This document shows positions 1 through 10,761 of a stretch of 64,000 bases of DNA, one piece after another (position 1 is the stretch's first letter; each line of letters opens with the position of its first letter). This DNA is from Entomortierella parvispora (taxonomy: Eukaryota > Mortierellomycota > Mortierellomycetes > Mortierellales > Mortierellaceae): positions 3,224,001 through 3,288,000 of the forward strand of contig OY752140.1 in assembly GCA_963573315.1 (NCBI GenBank), read 5' to 3'. The position numbers were made by a program, and so were the translations under genes. The notes below the pieces were generated by a model that saw nothing but the letters and a program-made list of their open reading frames with translations, searched no databases and was not told the DNA's origin.

Positions 1-1242
1 TATGGGAGAGAATGAACATGAGGTAACATTTAGCACTCAAATTGGGGTAAAAAAAGGAGTCACATATGCAACAGATATCGAATTGTACCTGTCGGCAGCA
101 AGGTATTCATCCAAGATCACGACGTTGATTGTTTGCTTGGTAGACTCCTCATAGCGAGCCTGGATGGCAGGCAGAAGACCCTCAACCACAGACTTGTCGG
201 CCTTGCGCAATTGAACAGTAACCTCGGACTCCAAGAGACGGAAGAAGGCCTAGGAAACATAAAGACCCATTGAGCAAGAACATCATCAGTATTCGTTTGT
301 TATAGTCCCATCCCCTTCCTCGTCAATCAACTTGTAAATAAATAAAAAAGGACGCACCTGAACAAGTGAATCGGACAAGAACTTCTCGTAGCGAGTCTTA
401 TCCTTGGAAACCTCCAAAAGCTGGTTCCTTGATTCGGCAAACAGATCGTCCAACATCTGCTGACGGGTCACCAACAAAGTCATGCGAGACTTGTTGATGT
501 TGTTAGATTGGGCACTAAAAAAATAGGATGGACAAAGGTCGATAGGTCGGTCATCTGGGACAAAAAAAAATTCGTCACGGGCAGCATCGTCAAGCCTCCA
601 CCCTCATCACCCCTCCTAGTGATTGCATAGAGCGTAGGACCCAGATCAGGAGTGCTTTCCATACATGCGACGCTGGACATCGGCCTGCTTGACCTTGCGC
701 TGGAAGGCAGCATCAATGTTGATGGACTCCTGACGAACGAGCTTGGCCTAATGGTAATGAAAAAGCCGATATCGGTTCCTTGTAGGTCAGCATATCATTT
801 CCAATCGATTGCGTTTCTTCTGTGGGATCCAATGTTGCTCCTCGTGCTATATATGTCTTTGCGCCTAACCTTCTCAATGTTGAACTCTTCGTCGGCCTAA
901 TAGATGAAACCAAATGTGATAATTGTAGGTGAGTCTTCTGGTCTTTGGTGTCGATTCAAAGTCTTGACACCCATTCATATTGATTGTATATCGCGCCTGC
1001 CCATTGGGGTACCTTGACTTTGATTTCTCTGGCCTTTTCGAGCGCTTCCTGCTTAATGAACGCGACCTAAGGAAAAAGAGGCACAGGGGAAGGAGGATCA
1101 GCATGGCGGGTTCTTCTGGATCGAGCCCACACTGCAATGAATGCATGTGCTTTGTAGGAGGAAGAGGACGAGGATGTATCCGTACCATCTTTCTCATTTC
1201 AGAGACGACCTCGTCATCGTTCAGAGCCTTGTTGAATGACAT
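1..1242 (-). CDS. VMA4: V-type proton ATPase subunit E (partial, 3' end outside window)
   Basis: Peripheral-stalk subunit E of the vacuolar H+-ATPase, which with subunit G ties the V1 ATPase head to the membrane sector and acidifies vacuoles and endosomes. Six exons are visible: 1186-1242, 1013-1066, 870-896, 665-747, 358-514 and 89-249; all junctions are GT-AG and keep phase. The start MSFNKALNDDEVVSEMRKM is the family's conserved N-terminus. It is followed by the basic coiled-coil helix (KQEALEKAREIKVKADEE) and the QRKVKQADVQRR segment, then the MTLLVTRQQMLDDLF block and the VQLRKADKSVVEGLLPAI block. About 180 of the usual 225-230 residues are present; the last exon(s) lie left of base 1. 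Five introns in under 1.2 kb is intron-dense. It diverges from the RNF10-like gene, sharing a 692-bp promoter region. Identification is secure. Confidence 0.95.
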
Positions 1243-1934
1243 GATTGTGAATTGTGGGGTCTAATGAAGAGCAGGAAAGGATTCGCCTTCGGTCAGATAT
1301 CAAGAGCGGTTGTTGCCGAGCAAAAGGCGATGCGTGACGGTGAGCGAGTTGAGTGCGGTGTGCTCGACTGTTCGTTACAGGATGGAGAGGGTAGAGGGAG
1401 CAGGGGACGAGTGAACAATTCGAATGGGATGCACACTCCCCTTCGACTTTCATGCGATGCACCTCTGTCGCGGTCACGCTCCAGAGGTGCGGTCTGTTCT
1501 GTTCCCCCCTAGTTCAAACGTCACCTGTGATTAAGGGGCAGGATCTTTTTTTTTCTCACCTCACAAACCGTGTCAAGCTGGCTGGTAAAGCCGACGTTGC
1601 TCAGCAGCCCGCGGACGACCTGGACACTTGCACGTCGATCCATGTCTTCAATAAAACAGTTCAATTGTCATCAAGTATGTTTTTTGCGGCAAGGAGGGCG
1701 GACAAGGTCAATTTCCAGACACCGATTTGAAAATCGTATCTATCACGTGATGCGCTGTCGAAAAGGCGAAAAGTCGCTGTCTCTGTCCATGTTGCGCTGT
1801 CTTCTTCACTCCGTCCTTCCCATTGGGTACTTCCCACGGCTGCATTGATTAGACACGACATAGAGACTGAAGCCTGCTATATACAACATTGGCTTCACCT
1901 AGTAGTCTAGAGAACACTCCTGGAATATCCGAGG
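1243..1934. promoter_or_regulatory. Shared divergent promoter of VMA4 and the RNF10-like gene
   Basis: No coding sequence with family-like character is seen; the ORFs here are short and compositionally random. The stretch should hold both promoters. A perfect palindrome ATCACGTGAT lies at 1742-1751, about 185 bp before the RNF10 start. No clear TATA box was recognised. Confidence 0.6.
1742..1751. promoter_or_regulatory. CACGTG E-box palindrome (ATCACGTGAT)
   Basis: A 10-bp perfect palindrome with the bHLH core CACGTG and the TCACGTGA context preferred by Cbf1/USF/TFEB-type factors. Its position in a V-ATPase promoter recalls the animal CLEAR element, but function here is inference. Confidence 0.4.
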
Positions 1935-4572
1935 ATGAACATCAACGCCCCGTCGTTTGCCCCGCAAGGCGCTAACAACGAAAAACCTGCTGGGAGCTCG
2001 TCCAACTTTCGATCGTTTGCCGCAGGCTCGTCAAATCAACGTGCACCTGCCCCACCAGTCCATTCCAAGTTTTCTGCCGAGCAGCAGCAACGTATGTCTG
2101 TTACCCTACACTTCTCTTTCAACCTTCTTCATACCCTTTGAACACCTTGCGGGACCATGAGAACCAAAGTATACATTCATTGAACTCTCTTGTCTTCTCT
2201 GCCTGTCTTTTTTTTTTTTTGTGCTCCCATGGACTCCCTGTACTGCGCCAGGCCCTCAGCCAGGTCGAGGAAAGAACCAGCGACAGAGCAACTCCAAGAG
2301 AAACGGATACGAGCGGGAACAGGGTCGGGCCGGCGGGAGCAGCGGAAAGGCCTCCTTTGCTGCGGATTCATTGGCGACATCCATGAGCCAGCTAAGCGCG
2401 AATGACAAGTCCAGCAAGACCAACAACAAGAAGAACCAGGTGTCACTCAACCATCTCCTCAACTTCTCGTTCCCTGTGCGTGAGGAGCCGCAGAATGTGG
2501 CCCCTATCCGGAGACGTCGAAATGCGAATTATCAACCGTTTGACAAGGACAAGTTTATCAATGCAAAGTATGACACTGTGTGCTACTGCTTCAGCCTTGT
2601 TCTCTGTTCATTTGTATTCGTGCTGAACGTTCTGCTTCCTTCCAACTCTAGCTTTCGATTTTTGATGCATCCCCGGAGTGACTACGCCGTGTTCACCATG
2701 GACGCCGATGTGCGGGTACAATGGGAGGATATTGAGCAGGTTTTGATTGCCGTGCCCCAGTCCTGCCCAATTTGCCTGCAACCGCCTGTGGCCGCCAGGG
2801 TCACGAAATGTGGACATGTGTACTGTTTCTCGTGCATTCTTCACTATCTGGCCCTGAGCGACAACAACAAGGCATGGCGAAAGTGTCCTATCTGCTGGGA
2901 CGCAATCTATGAAAAAGATCTTAAGAGCGTACGGACTACTCAAGACGAAAATGACATTTACGACCAAGGAGAGAAGGAGATTGCCAGGAAGATTGCTTCC
3001 AAGCAGGAGGTTCACGTTGAAATGAGACTGATTCAGCGATCATTGGTAAGATTCCCACCCTCCCCCTCCACTCTTCCAAAAAGACAAGGTTTTGATTTTA
3101 ACACCCTCGAATGACCTTTCAAATAGAATTCCACTGTGGCGCTCCCTCGATCAAATACATTTCCACTCCCTGCAAACGTGCTGCCAGAGGAGCTTCAGGG
3201 TCAGCCACCACTCGAGTTTTACCCAGACGCTATGCATTTCAGTCGACTTATGATCACTACAATGGATCGGATGGTATCGGAACTGGATCGGGACATTCGG
3301 TCAATCGAATGCGGCATAGAGGAGGCAAAAAGCTACGATGCCAATTCACATTCGGAAGAAATTGTATTTTTCGAGATGGCTATGAACAAGATCCAGGAAA
3401 GGAAGGACAAAATCAAGGACGACGCGAAATTCATGCCCAAAATGGCTCTGGAACGCGAAAAGATCCTGCGCCGACACTTTGATCATGCTGTGACACCTGG
3501 AGCTGATGAGTCTGTGTTAGAGTCCCTCGACGAGACCGAATTAGCAAGACCAGTTCTGACGTACAGCGAAACGGGGCCTGAGGCATATGAACTTTCCAGG
3601 TCGACGGATACGCCCACACCTACCTCAACATTGGACGACTCCACTGGTACTCAGAATGGAGGTGAACTTGAGGCAGTTGCGGACAAAGGCAAGACAGTGA
3701 CTACCAGGGCCCCCAACCAATTGACGACCATGTACTTCTTCTACCAAGCGTCCAATGGCCTCCACCTCTATCTTCAGCCACTGGACATTCGAATCCTCAA
3801 GCAGCACTTTGAAACCTATGATCGATTCCCAGACACAATCACGGTCAAAGTGCTGGGTATCGAGGAGACCAGCTTGACGGAGGATGTGCGCAAGAAATGT
3901 AAATATTTGGGCCATTTACCTCTTGGTTGCGAGGTCTCGTTCTTGGATGTTGCTCTTGAGGATGTTGTTGGCGCAGAAGGCATCAAACCCTTCGAGGCCG
4001 AACTGCGATTGCGAAGGACCAAGCGTCGAGAAAAGGAGGCGAAAGAGGAGCGCGAACGCTTGGAACGGGAACACAAGCTGAACCCACCAAAACCCAAGCG
4101 AGACGACTTTTTTGTGAACGATCCTTTCTTTCACGCACCCGCTGGAAACGAGGGCCAGAGTGCCGGCCCTCGTAGGACGAGCGATGCCGAGTTGCAGGAG
4201 GCTCTTCGATTGTCTGCCCAGAGCGCCCTAGATGAAATGCCGACCCTGAGCGAGGCCAATTCTAGACTTGCACGCCGGACTTCAATACCCAGCTCAGCCG
4301 AATCTTCATCGAGAAATATTCCTGGAGCGGAATCGAGCAGCACCAACGGCACCCAGCAAGATCCTTGGGGCAGCAGCTATGAGTGCAGCAATGGAGGCCA
4401 CACAGGCTCCTCGACCGTGTGGGGTACTCCCTCAGTACCGATCAGCCGCCATCACGACGAGTATGACGACTACTACGATGATGAACATGACTACGAGCCG
4501 GACGTGGTGGTAAAGCGTGGCAAGAAAAAGGTGGCCGTGCTAATGTCCAATAACAGTCGGAGGATCAGGTGA
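1935..4572 (+). CDS. RNF10: RNF10/Mag2-type RING E3 ubiquitin ligase
   Basis: Predicted 770-aa RING ubiquitin ligase. In animals and yeast, RNF10/Mag2 ubiquitinates 40S ribosomal proteins on stalled ribosomes. Exons are 1935-2091, 2252-2567, 2652-3045 and 3127-4572, all GT-AG and in phase. The N-terminus is Ser/Asn/Gly-rich and disordered. A conserved block (VSLNHLLNFSFPVRE, then RFLMHPRSDY) precedes the C3HC4 RING at about aa 195-239. That RING runs from CPICLQPP through TKCGHVYCFSCILHYL to RKCPIC, with all zinc ligands present. The family-specific downstream part is also present: MYFFYQASNGLHLYLQPLDI, GHLPLGCEVSFLDVAL, and a charged helix after it. The C-terminus ends in a basic GKKKVAVLMSN motif typical of the family. 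A possible donor just before the stop (4569) was ignored because that ending fits. Function is by homology. Confidence 0.9.
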
Positions 4573-5142
4573 ATGGCCTCTGCTGTCGCTGCCCTGTCAA
4601 ATACAAGGCCATTGTGAGACGCATGGCCAAGCGCGCCCTGGCGAGTCGGGTCCTCAAGAAGAAGAAAAAGAAAAAAAACACACACCCTCACCTTATCACA
4701 AACATATAGTTTTTTTTCCTCTACCACTGTTTTATTCTCTCGAGAGCAAAGCGCGCTCCCATGGCGGATCCAGGCTGGTCCACTCTGTCAGCCACTTTTT
4801 TGCTGTAGCCGTTATGGCTTGAGCTCGAGAGAGATCATATTCCCACCGCTCAGAACAACACATTTTTGCCCTCGGATGCAATACCAATAAAGCAAGCAAG
4901 CAGCAGAAAGAAACCAGCAGGTTGAGAAGAAAAAAAAGAGGGCGAATGAAAGACATGGTGATGAGATCCTGACTCTCAGCAGGACCCAGAACCTGCCAAA
5001 TCGGGCCTGGCCGAGTCACGTTCGATTGACATGGAGGATGTGGAACAAAGGCCCTCCTCTCTCGTTCGTCTTTCTTCGCCTTCCTTTCATCAAACAACAA
5101 CACACGACATCCTCCTCACTCGCTCTACTCTCGCATCCAAGT
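4573..5142. other. Intergenic: RNF10 3' UTR and leader of the next gene
   Basis: No convincing gene. The first 170 bases are presumably 3' UTR; the rest is leader of the downstream poly-Gln gene, whose reading frame stays open back to 5026. Confidence 0.5.
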
Positions 5143-6118
5143 ATGGACAATAACCTCGCATTCTCACGCACCTCGCCGCCACCTCTGATCCTGCCAAGAA
5201 GGGTCTCCTTCCACAGCAATGTCCGCTCAAATATCCACCCAAAGACAAGACAATACCATATTCCCTCGTCGCCGCCCTTGTCGCCCGAAAATCAGAGTCT
5301 CAATGGCAGCGACCTCACGCACTACTACTACTATTACCCGTCTGCAACATCTACCACCTCCTCATACACAGACTCGTCCATGACTAACTTCGTTGGATCT
5401 GATCTCGGTCAGAGCAGGATAGTGTCTGTGCCAAGCCTGTCTACCTATTCTTCTTCCTCTTCTACCTCCTTTGGCAATGGTAGATCGGGCATAAGTCGCC
5501 GTCACTCGGTCGCAAACGGCTCTCCCTGGTCGACGATCCCTCCAAAACACGCTTTGCATATGCCAGTCATGAAGGTGGACCCCAATGTATGGCGGAACGA
5601 GCACCACCAACAACAAATCTATCGCCTGATGCATGAAGGCCGAGAAGAAGAGGTGATGCGACGCAGGAAGATGAAAAGCGTGATGGACACAAGTGAAGAA
5701 GGGGACGACAATAACGACATGGACGATGTTGTATCAGACATTGACCTTGGTGGATTCAGAGCTGCAGAGAACCGTGCCAAGGTAAGAAAAAAACGTGGTG
5801 AAAGAACTCCTGTCAAAAGAAGAAAAAAACCAGGATAGGAGAAGGCCAGAGCGTGCATGCATTAGACGATTGAAGACTAAAGTTCTATCTTCTTTTTTTT
5901 TTTCCTCTTTGGCAGGAGGAAGCCCGTCAGCAGGTTCTGCAGGAATGGACCGAACAGATTGAAAGGCAGCAAAGGCAGAAAGAGGTCGAGGAGAACTTTC
6001 GACGCCGACTGAACTCTTGGCCAAAGCAACTGGAGACTCTGCGTGTTCATTTCATGGACCCCAATCAGGTGCTTCATCCTATCCAGGGCCAAGACTATCA
6101 ACAATTGCAACAGCAACA

Positions 6119-6158
<40 letters not shown>

Positions 6159-6359
6159 CAACAACAACAACAGATCTTTCAACAGATACCATTCCAAGCT
6201 CCTGCACCAGGACAACAATTGGGTCGATCCATGATGATGACGACAGGACCTCTGTCAAATCCGTCCGTTTGGTCTGCATCTCCCGCGTTCACAATAAGTA
6301 ACGGCATGGGTTATGTTGTTGATACTAGGCGCCCTGCTTTTGCTGCATACCGCGGATGA
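5143..6359 (+). CDS. Unrecognised poly-Gln / Ser-rich protein
   Basis: Predicted 360-aa protein from exons 5143-5781 and 5916-6359 (donor GTAAGA, acceptor GGCAG, in phase). No known domain was recognised. The N-terminal half is rich in Ser, Tyr and Thr, with a possible short motif RRVSFHSNVRSN near aa 20. A middle segment (MKVDPNVWRNEHHQQQIYRL followed by a Glu/Arg helix and EEARQQVLQEWTEQIERQQ) is predicted helical or coiled coil. The C-terminal half carries a 22-residue pure Gln run at 6108-6173. I took ATG 5143 because the in-frame extension up to 5026 reads like untranslated leader; that choice is uncertain. Such composition suits a regulatory scaffold, but no function is claimed. Confidence 0.65.
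6108..6173 (+). repeat. CAG/CAA microsatellite encoding 22 Gln
   Basis: Mixed run: CAA/CAG alternation, then nine or so pure CAG, then CAA units. Interruptions at both ends would dampen slippage. In frame with the surrounding gene. Confidence 0.9.
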
Positions 6360-8568
6360 AGAATTCGCGCGACTTTTTTCCGTGCAATTATGTGTAGTCT
6401 ACTGTCCTCTCTACGAGTGGTTCACTACCTTTCATTTTTCCTGTGCACCCCTCTCCCATGAATTGCAATAAACGACGTTGTTGAGAATCTGGTATTTCGT
6501 TTTGTGATCCGAAATGAACACATCTTCAAGGCTTCTACAGTAGGTTCAAAGAGCTGCCCAGCCATAACAGCATAGCCATCTAACCACGCATTCCGCCGGT
6601 TACGAAGGGGGGTGGGTGGGTGGTGAAGGATGATGCATGTTCTCATTTCCAAAGAGCAATTCGTCGGACAAAGCTTATCGAGGTGGACTGTGTCACCTTT
6701 GAGCCAAGCCGGGGCACACCCATCACGAAGGCGGAGACGGACTAGACAACAAACAAAAAAAAACAAAAAAAAAAAGCTCAACAACCATGTCCCCTCACTT
6801 TCACTCACACTCACACTCACACTCTCTTTTCTCGCGTTTGGTTTGATGAGAGCCTACACATGGCGTTGAAGCTATTTTGCTGGACAATCCATGCGGGTAC
6901 AACGCGTTATTAATTACCATTGCGTGGTACAGCTGTAGTGTTTTTGGGCTTGGAACTACTAAATACTAATGACCCCAGCTCAGCTCCGGCCCGCACTAGT
7001 GACGACAAATGTTCCCAAGCTAAAGAGATAACGTGAACTGGCCGGCCTATCAGACAGCGGCGACCTGCAACTGCGTCGCATCAGCAGAGTGCTCTTTCTT
7101 TCTCCCTTTCTCTAGAGTCTTTTTGCTTGTGCCTGCCTGTTCATAGAATCGTGCCCCAGATGGACCCTCAGTCATAATTGTAGTTGGAGCACCATCCACC
7201 CGCCCTCGTCTTGTTTACAGCCTTCTTGTGTCCACAACCATGTGCGACCGTAATAATAATAATTCCAAGAGAGCTCAAGATGGTTAAAAGATAATAGCTG
7301 CGACAACAATAGTCAATAACAAACAAGGCTAACGGTCGGTCGGTCGGTTGGGTCACTGGGAGGAGGTGGTGGTGGTGGTGGAGCAGGAGGAGGTGGAAAA
7401 CAATTAAACCCCTGCAACCTCACGACAGCAGCAGCACAAGCAGCAGAAGCCTAAAGTGAAGGCCCCCCATCTGCCTGCAATTGGTGGTCGTTCTGGACTG
7501 GTCCCCAGGCGGGGCGCGAGGGGTAATAATTCGTCTGTTGGTAAATTATGGTTTTCTACGTCCTGTCGGACCACGGCTAGAAATCATAATAGAGTGAGTT
7601 AATAATATTGGAAGGAGGGACGAAGGAGGAGTGAGAATGCGACCTGACCACACGCTCCGGTGGTGCCTGGTTCTTGTTGTTGTTCAGCAGCAGCAGCAGC
7701 AGCAGCGGCAGGGATGATGATGACCTCGGCCTCCAACCGACCGACCACACAGACGCAGAGATGGAGATGGCATTAATGGCAGCAAACAAACCAGCAAGGT
7801 CCGATGCGCCGTGCCGTGCCTGGCTGGCGTCTTCCTGCGTTTCTACGCTCTGTTTCCCTTCTTTCCTTCTTTCCTTCCTTCTTCCTCCTTCCTGCTCTCG
7901 TCCATTTCACGGTTCTCTCCTCCTCTTCTTCTTCTTCTTCCTTCTCCTCCACCTTTACTGTCCTCTCCTTTCCTTTCCTTTCTTCTTCCTCTTCACCTTT
8001 TCCTATTCCTCCTCCTCCTCTTCTTCTTCTTCCCCATCTGGCCCAGCTTGTAATCCCTGTTGTCGGTTGTCATTCCCCCCCCCCCCCCCCCAATCCTCCC
8101 CTCCCTCCCTCATCTCTCTCCCTCTCTCCCTGCCATCCCTCGCCACTCGACTCGACTCGCCTCTCTTTTCACGACCCTGCTGCCACTCTTCAGTGCCTCA
8201 ACAACTGCAACAACACTTTCCACAGCATTGTCTGCTCATCCTACCCCTCTCCGTCATATTAACATTCGTCCTAATCGCACGACCTCAACCCCATCTCCCC
8301 CCGTTCCCGCTCAAACACAAACAATCCTCTCTTCCCTCCTCTTCTTCCTCCTCCTCCTCCTTCGTGCTCTCCCCGACACTTCATCAAAAACTCCATTGTC
8401 GCCTCATTTCCACTTGACCTGAAGCAACCCTCAAGACAATACCCACTCGCCCCAGTCTCGCCCCCTACTTGCCTCGGCCAGCCCTCTATTCGCTTTGTTC
8501 CAATTTTCCCCGCCAGAAAAACGCATTTCAGGAACAACCTTCTTTCTTTGTGGAATTCAGGAACCGAA
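6360..8568. other. 2.2-kb intergenic region with simple repeats and a pyrimidine-rich leader
   Basis: Nothing protein-like was recognised. A polyadenylation-like AATAAA sits at 6467 after the upstream gene. Simple repeats include a CACACT run near 6803-6822, a GGTC/GGTT run near 7332-7350, and a CAG run at 7686-7709. A strongly pyrimidine-biased tract spans about 7840-8420 and probably covers the transcription start and 5' leader of the SH3 gene. Long open frames in that tract are a by-product of C/T composition. Confidence 0.6.
8075..8091 (+). repeat. C17 homopolymer
   Basis: Seventeen consecutive C within the pyrimidine-rich leader upstream of the SH3 membrane-protein gene; prone to length error in sequencing. 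Confidence 0.9.
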
Positions 8569-10761
8569 ATGACCCCCTCAAAGTCCTCACAACCTCAACA
8601 TCGACCAGCTCGCTGGCTAGCCCGGACCCTGGTCGTCGCCTCTGTGCTGGCTACATCCGCCCAGGCTCTCTGTGTCTCGCTCGCCAACTCGACCGCATGC
8701 CCATTGTTCCAGGCCTCGTTCATCGACAATAGCATTCTCTCCGACCTGGCTTCCATCGGCATCACAATGCAAAATTTTACAACCGTCCAGGAATTCGACG
8801 CTGCCGTCTTTAACGCTACCGGGTTTGAGACTTCCGCTTACTCTTGCCCTAACTACAACAGCACAATTCGCATCCCTTACCAGAACACGGTGCTCTGTGC
8901 CATCGCGGCCAATGAGGATAGTTCTCTCAGCTGTGCAGGGTCTAATACCAACAATCCACCAGCAATGTGCGCCTCCTCATGCTCGCTCTACGAAACTGGA
9001 CTCTCAGCCATGATCAACAGTACCTGCCCCACAGACTCTGTTTCCAAGGCCAACTTGGCTGCCTTGAACACTGTCTGCACGGCCAATGATCCAAACAACT
9101 GGGCGAATTTGCACGACACTAATACCACGTCCTGCATCAACGCCTTGCAGAACGAAGCTGCGACCTGTGGTAAGTCATTGCTCAATGCACTGCTGAATAA
9201 CTGTCACTCGAAGGGGCCATTTCGAACTGAAGTGCCTCCAGTGGTACGGGCGACAAAGTACAGGACAGGACAGGCAGGGAGGGGTGGATGTGGCAGTTAT
9301 CTCTAGGTTTTTTTTTTAATTCGTTTTGTATGTTCGAGAGAGTACCGCCGAAAAAAGCGCCAAAAAATGAAGGGGGCCCCTGACAATATTATCTAATTTA
9401 CGTCGGGCGATCGACTCTGGAGTGTCTGGTCTGGGCATGCAGACTAAGAAAATACCCCACCGGAGAAGCGGGGGGATAAGCACGGACAGATGACCACGCT
9501 CTCATTGCATATCTCTGCTACTGCTCTTTCGCTCTGCCTCATGGCCCATGATGGTGATGGCGAGAAAACAATTGGCGTGTGCGTTGCTGATGTTTATTGT
9601 TGGCCGTGCCTGAAAAAAAAAAAAAAAAAAAAAAAAAGGGCGGGAGAAAGATGATCATTCAGTCGCACAACGACACCCCCCAACTCACAGCATGCTTCTT
9701 CCCCTTCCTCTTCCTGCATTCCTTCTCTAGGCCTCGGGTCGTCTGCTGCTCGCTGCACCTACTGCCAAGCCAACTCCACTGCTGCGTGCTGTGCTGGTGC
9801 TGCTACAACTTGCAACTACCCCACCACCGCCACCACTGCAGGTCCTTCGGCCTCATCTTCCTCCACACCTCCATCCACCCCATCAGCAGCACCTCCTGCC
9901 ACTGGTAGCAAGACTGGACTTTCTACGGGCGCTTTGGGCGGAATCATTGGAGGCTCTGTCGGTGTCGTGCTCATTGCTTCCGTCTTGTTCCTCTGCATGC
10001 GCCGATCCAGGAAATCGACCGGAGGAAAGTCTTCGAACCTGTCTCGCCAAATGTCCAACTCGAGCGCACGCTACAACATCTCATCGCCAAAGATCCAGGA
10101 AGAGGGCCTTTCTGCTGCCTCGACCGCGCCTATTCCCATGACCACCCTTCCCCCCATTGCTGCCGAAAACTCAAAGTTTGGAGCTGGAGGTGCCATGGCT
10201 GGAGCTGCCATGGCTGGAGCTGCCGCTACCGCGATCGGACATGAGGCCGCTGGAAAACAATCGTACTGCCAGGCGCTTTACCCTTACCAAGCCTCGATGG
10301 CGGATGAACTGGATTTGACGCCTGGAGATATCGTGAATGTTCAGCGAGTCTTTGACGATGGCTGGGCTGTAGGCGTCAACATGAACACCTCCAACGAGGG
10401 CGCGTTCCCCGTGGTCTGCGTCATGTTTGTGGATGAGAGCGCTTTGGATGATGACTTTGAGGACGTGAACATGCACTCGATGGCTCCCATGACGCTGCGT
10501 GAGGAAGATGAGGGCCGTCGGTCACCCTCTGGACGCAATTCTCCTCGGTCATCTTTGCCCTCTAGATCGTCTTCGCCTGTTCATCTGCCAAGACGCAACT
10601 CCTCCATCCGGGACAGTACGGTGATTTTACCTGGATCGAGCCCAATGATGAGCAGTCCACTTGCAGGAGGACTCGGCGGTGGTCGGATGACGCCTCCTAT
10701 CCGCGACACGATGTTGAGCGACGCCAGTTCCATTAACCGCTGGTGGGATGGAGAGAAGTAG
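8569..10761 (+). CDS. Type I membrane protein with Cys-rich ectodomain and cytosolic SH3 domain
   Basis: Predicted 543-aa protein from exons 8569-9169 and 9731-10761, split by a 561-bp intron. A signal peptide (basic start, then RTLVVASVLATSAQALC) leads into a Cys-rich, N-glycosylation-rich ectodomain of about 190 residues with paired cysteines (CASSCSLY, ACCAGAATTC). A Ser/Thr/Pro stalk follows, then one membrane span near aa 271-290 (IIGGSVGVVLIASVLFLCM) with a CMRRSRKS stop-transfer. The cytosolic tail holds an SH3 domain at about aa 377-432, with ALYPYQA, ELDLTPGDIV and DDGWAVGVN hallmarks, followed by a Ser/Pro/Arg-rich end. The layout resembles fungal polarity or cell-wall sensors such as Fus1 or Sho1-like adaptors, but not their exact architecture. 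Role at the plasma membrane is inferred; ligand unknown. Confidence 0.85.
9612..9637 (+). repeat. Poly(A) tract in an intron
   Basis: About 25 consecutive A inside the 561-bp intron of the SH3 membrane-protein gene. No flanking duplication was seen, so there is no sign that it marks a retro-insertion. Confidence 0.85.

Noticed and set aside
7674-8420. Open frames of up to 247 codons on the + strand
   Set aside because: Several overlapping frames are open at once and encode only Ser/Leu/Pro/Phe, as expected of a C/T-rich leader; no motif and no codon bias.
9612-9637. Poly(A) tract as a retro-insertion mark
   Set aside because: No direct repeats flank it, unlike the 26530-26585 case; simple homopolymer growth in an intron is sufficient.
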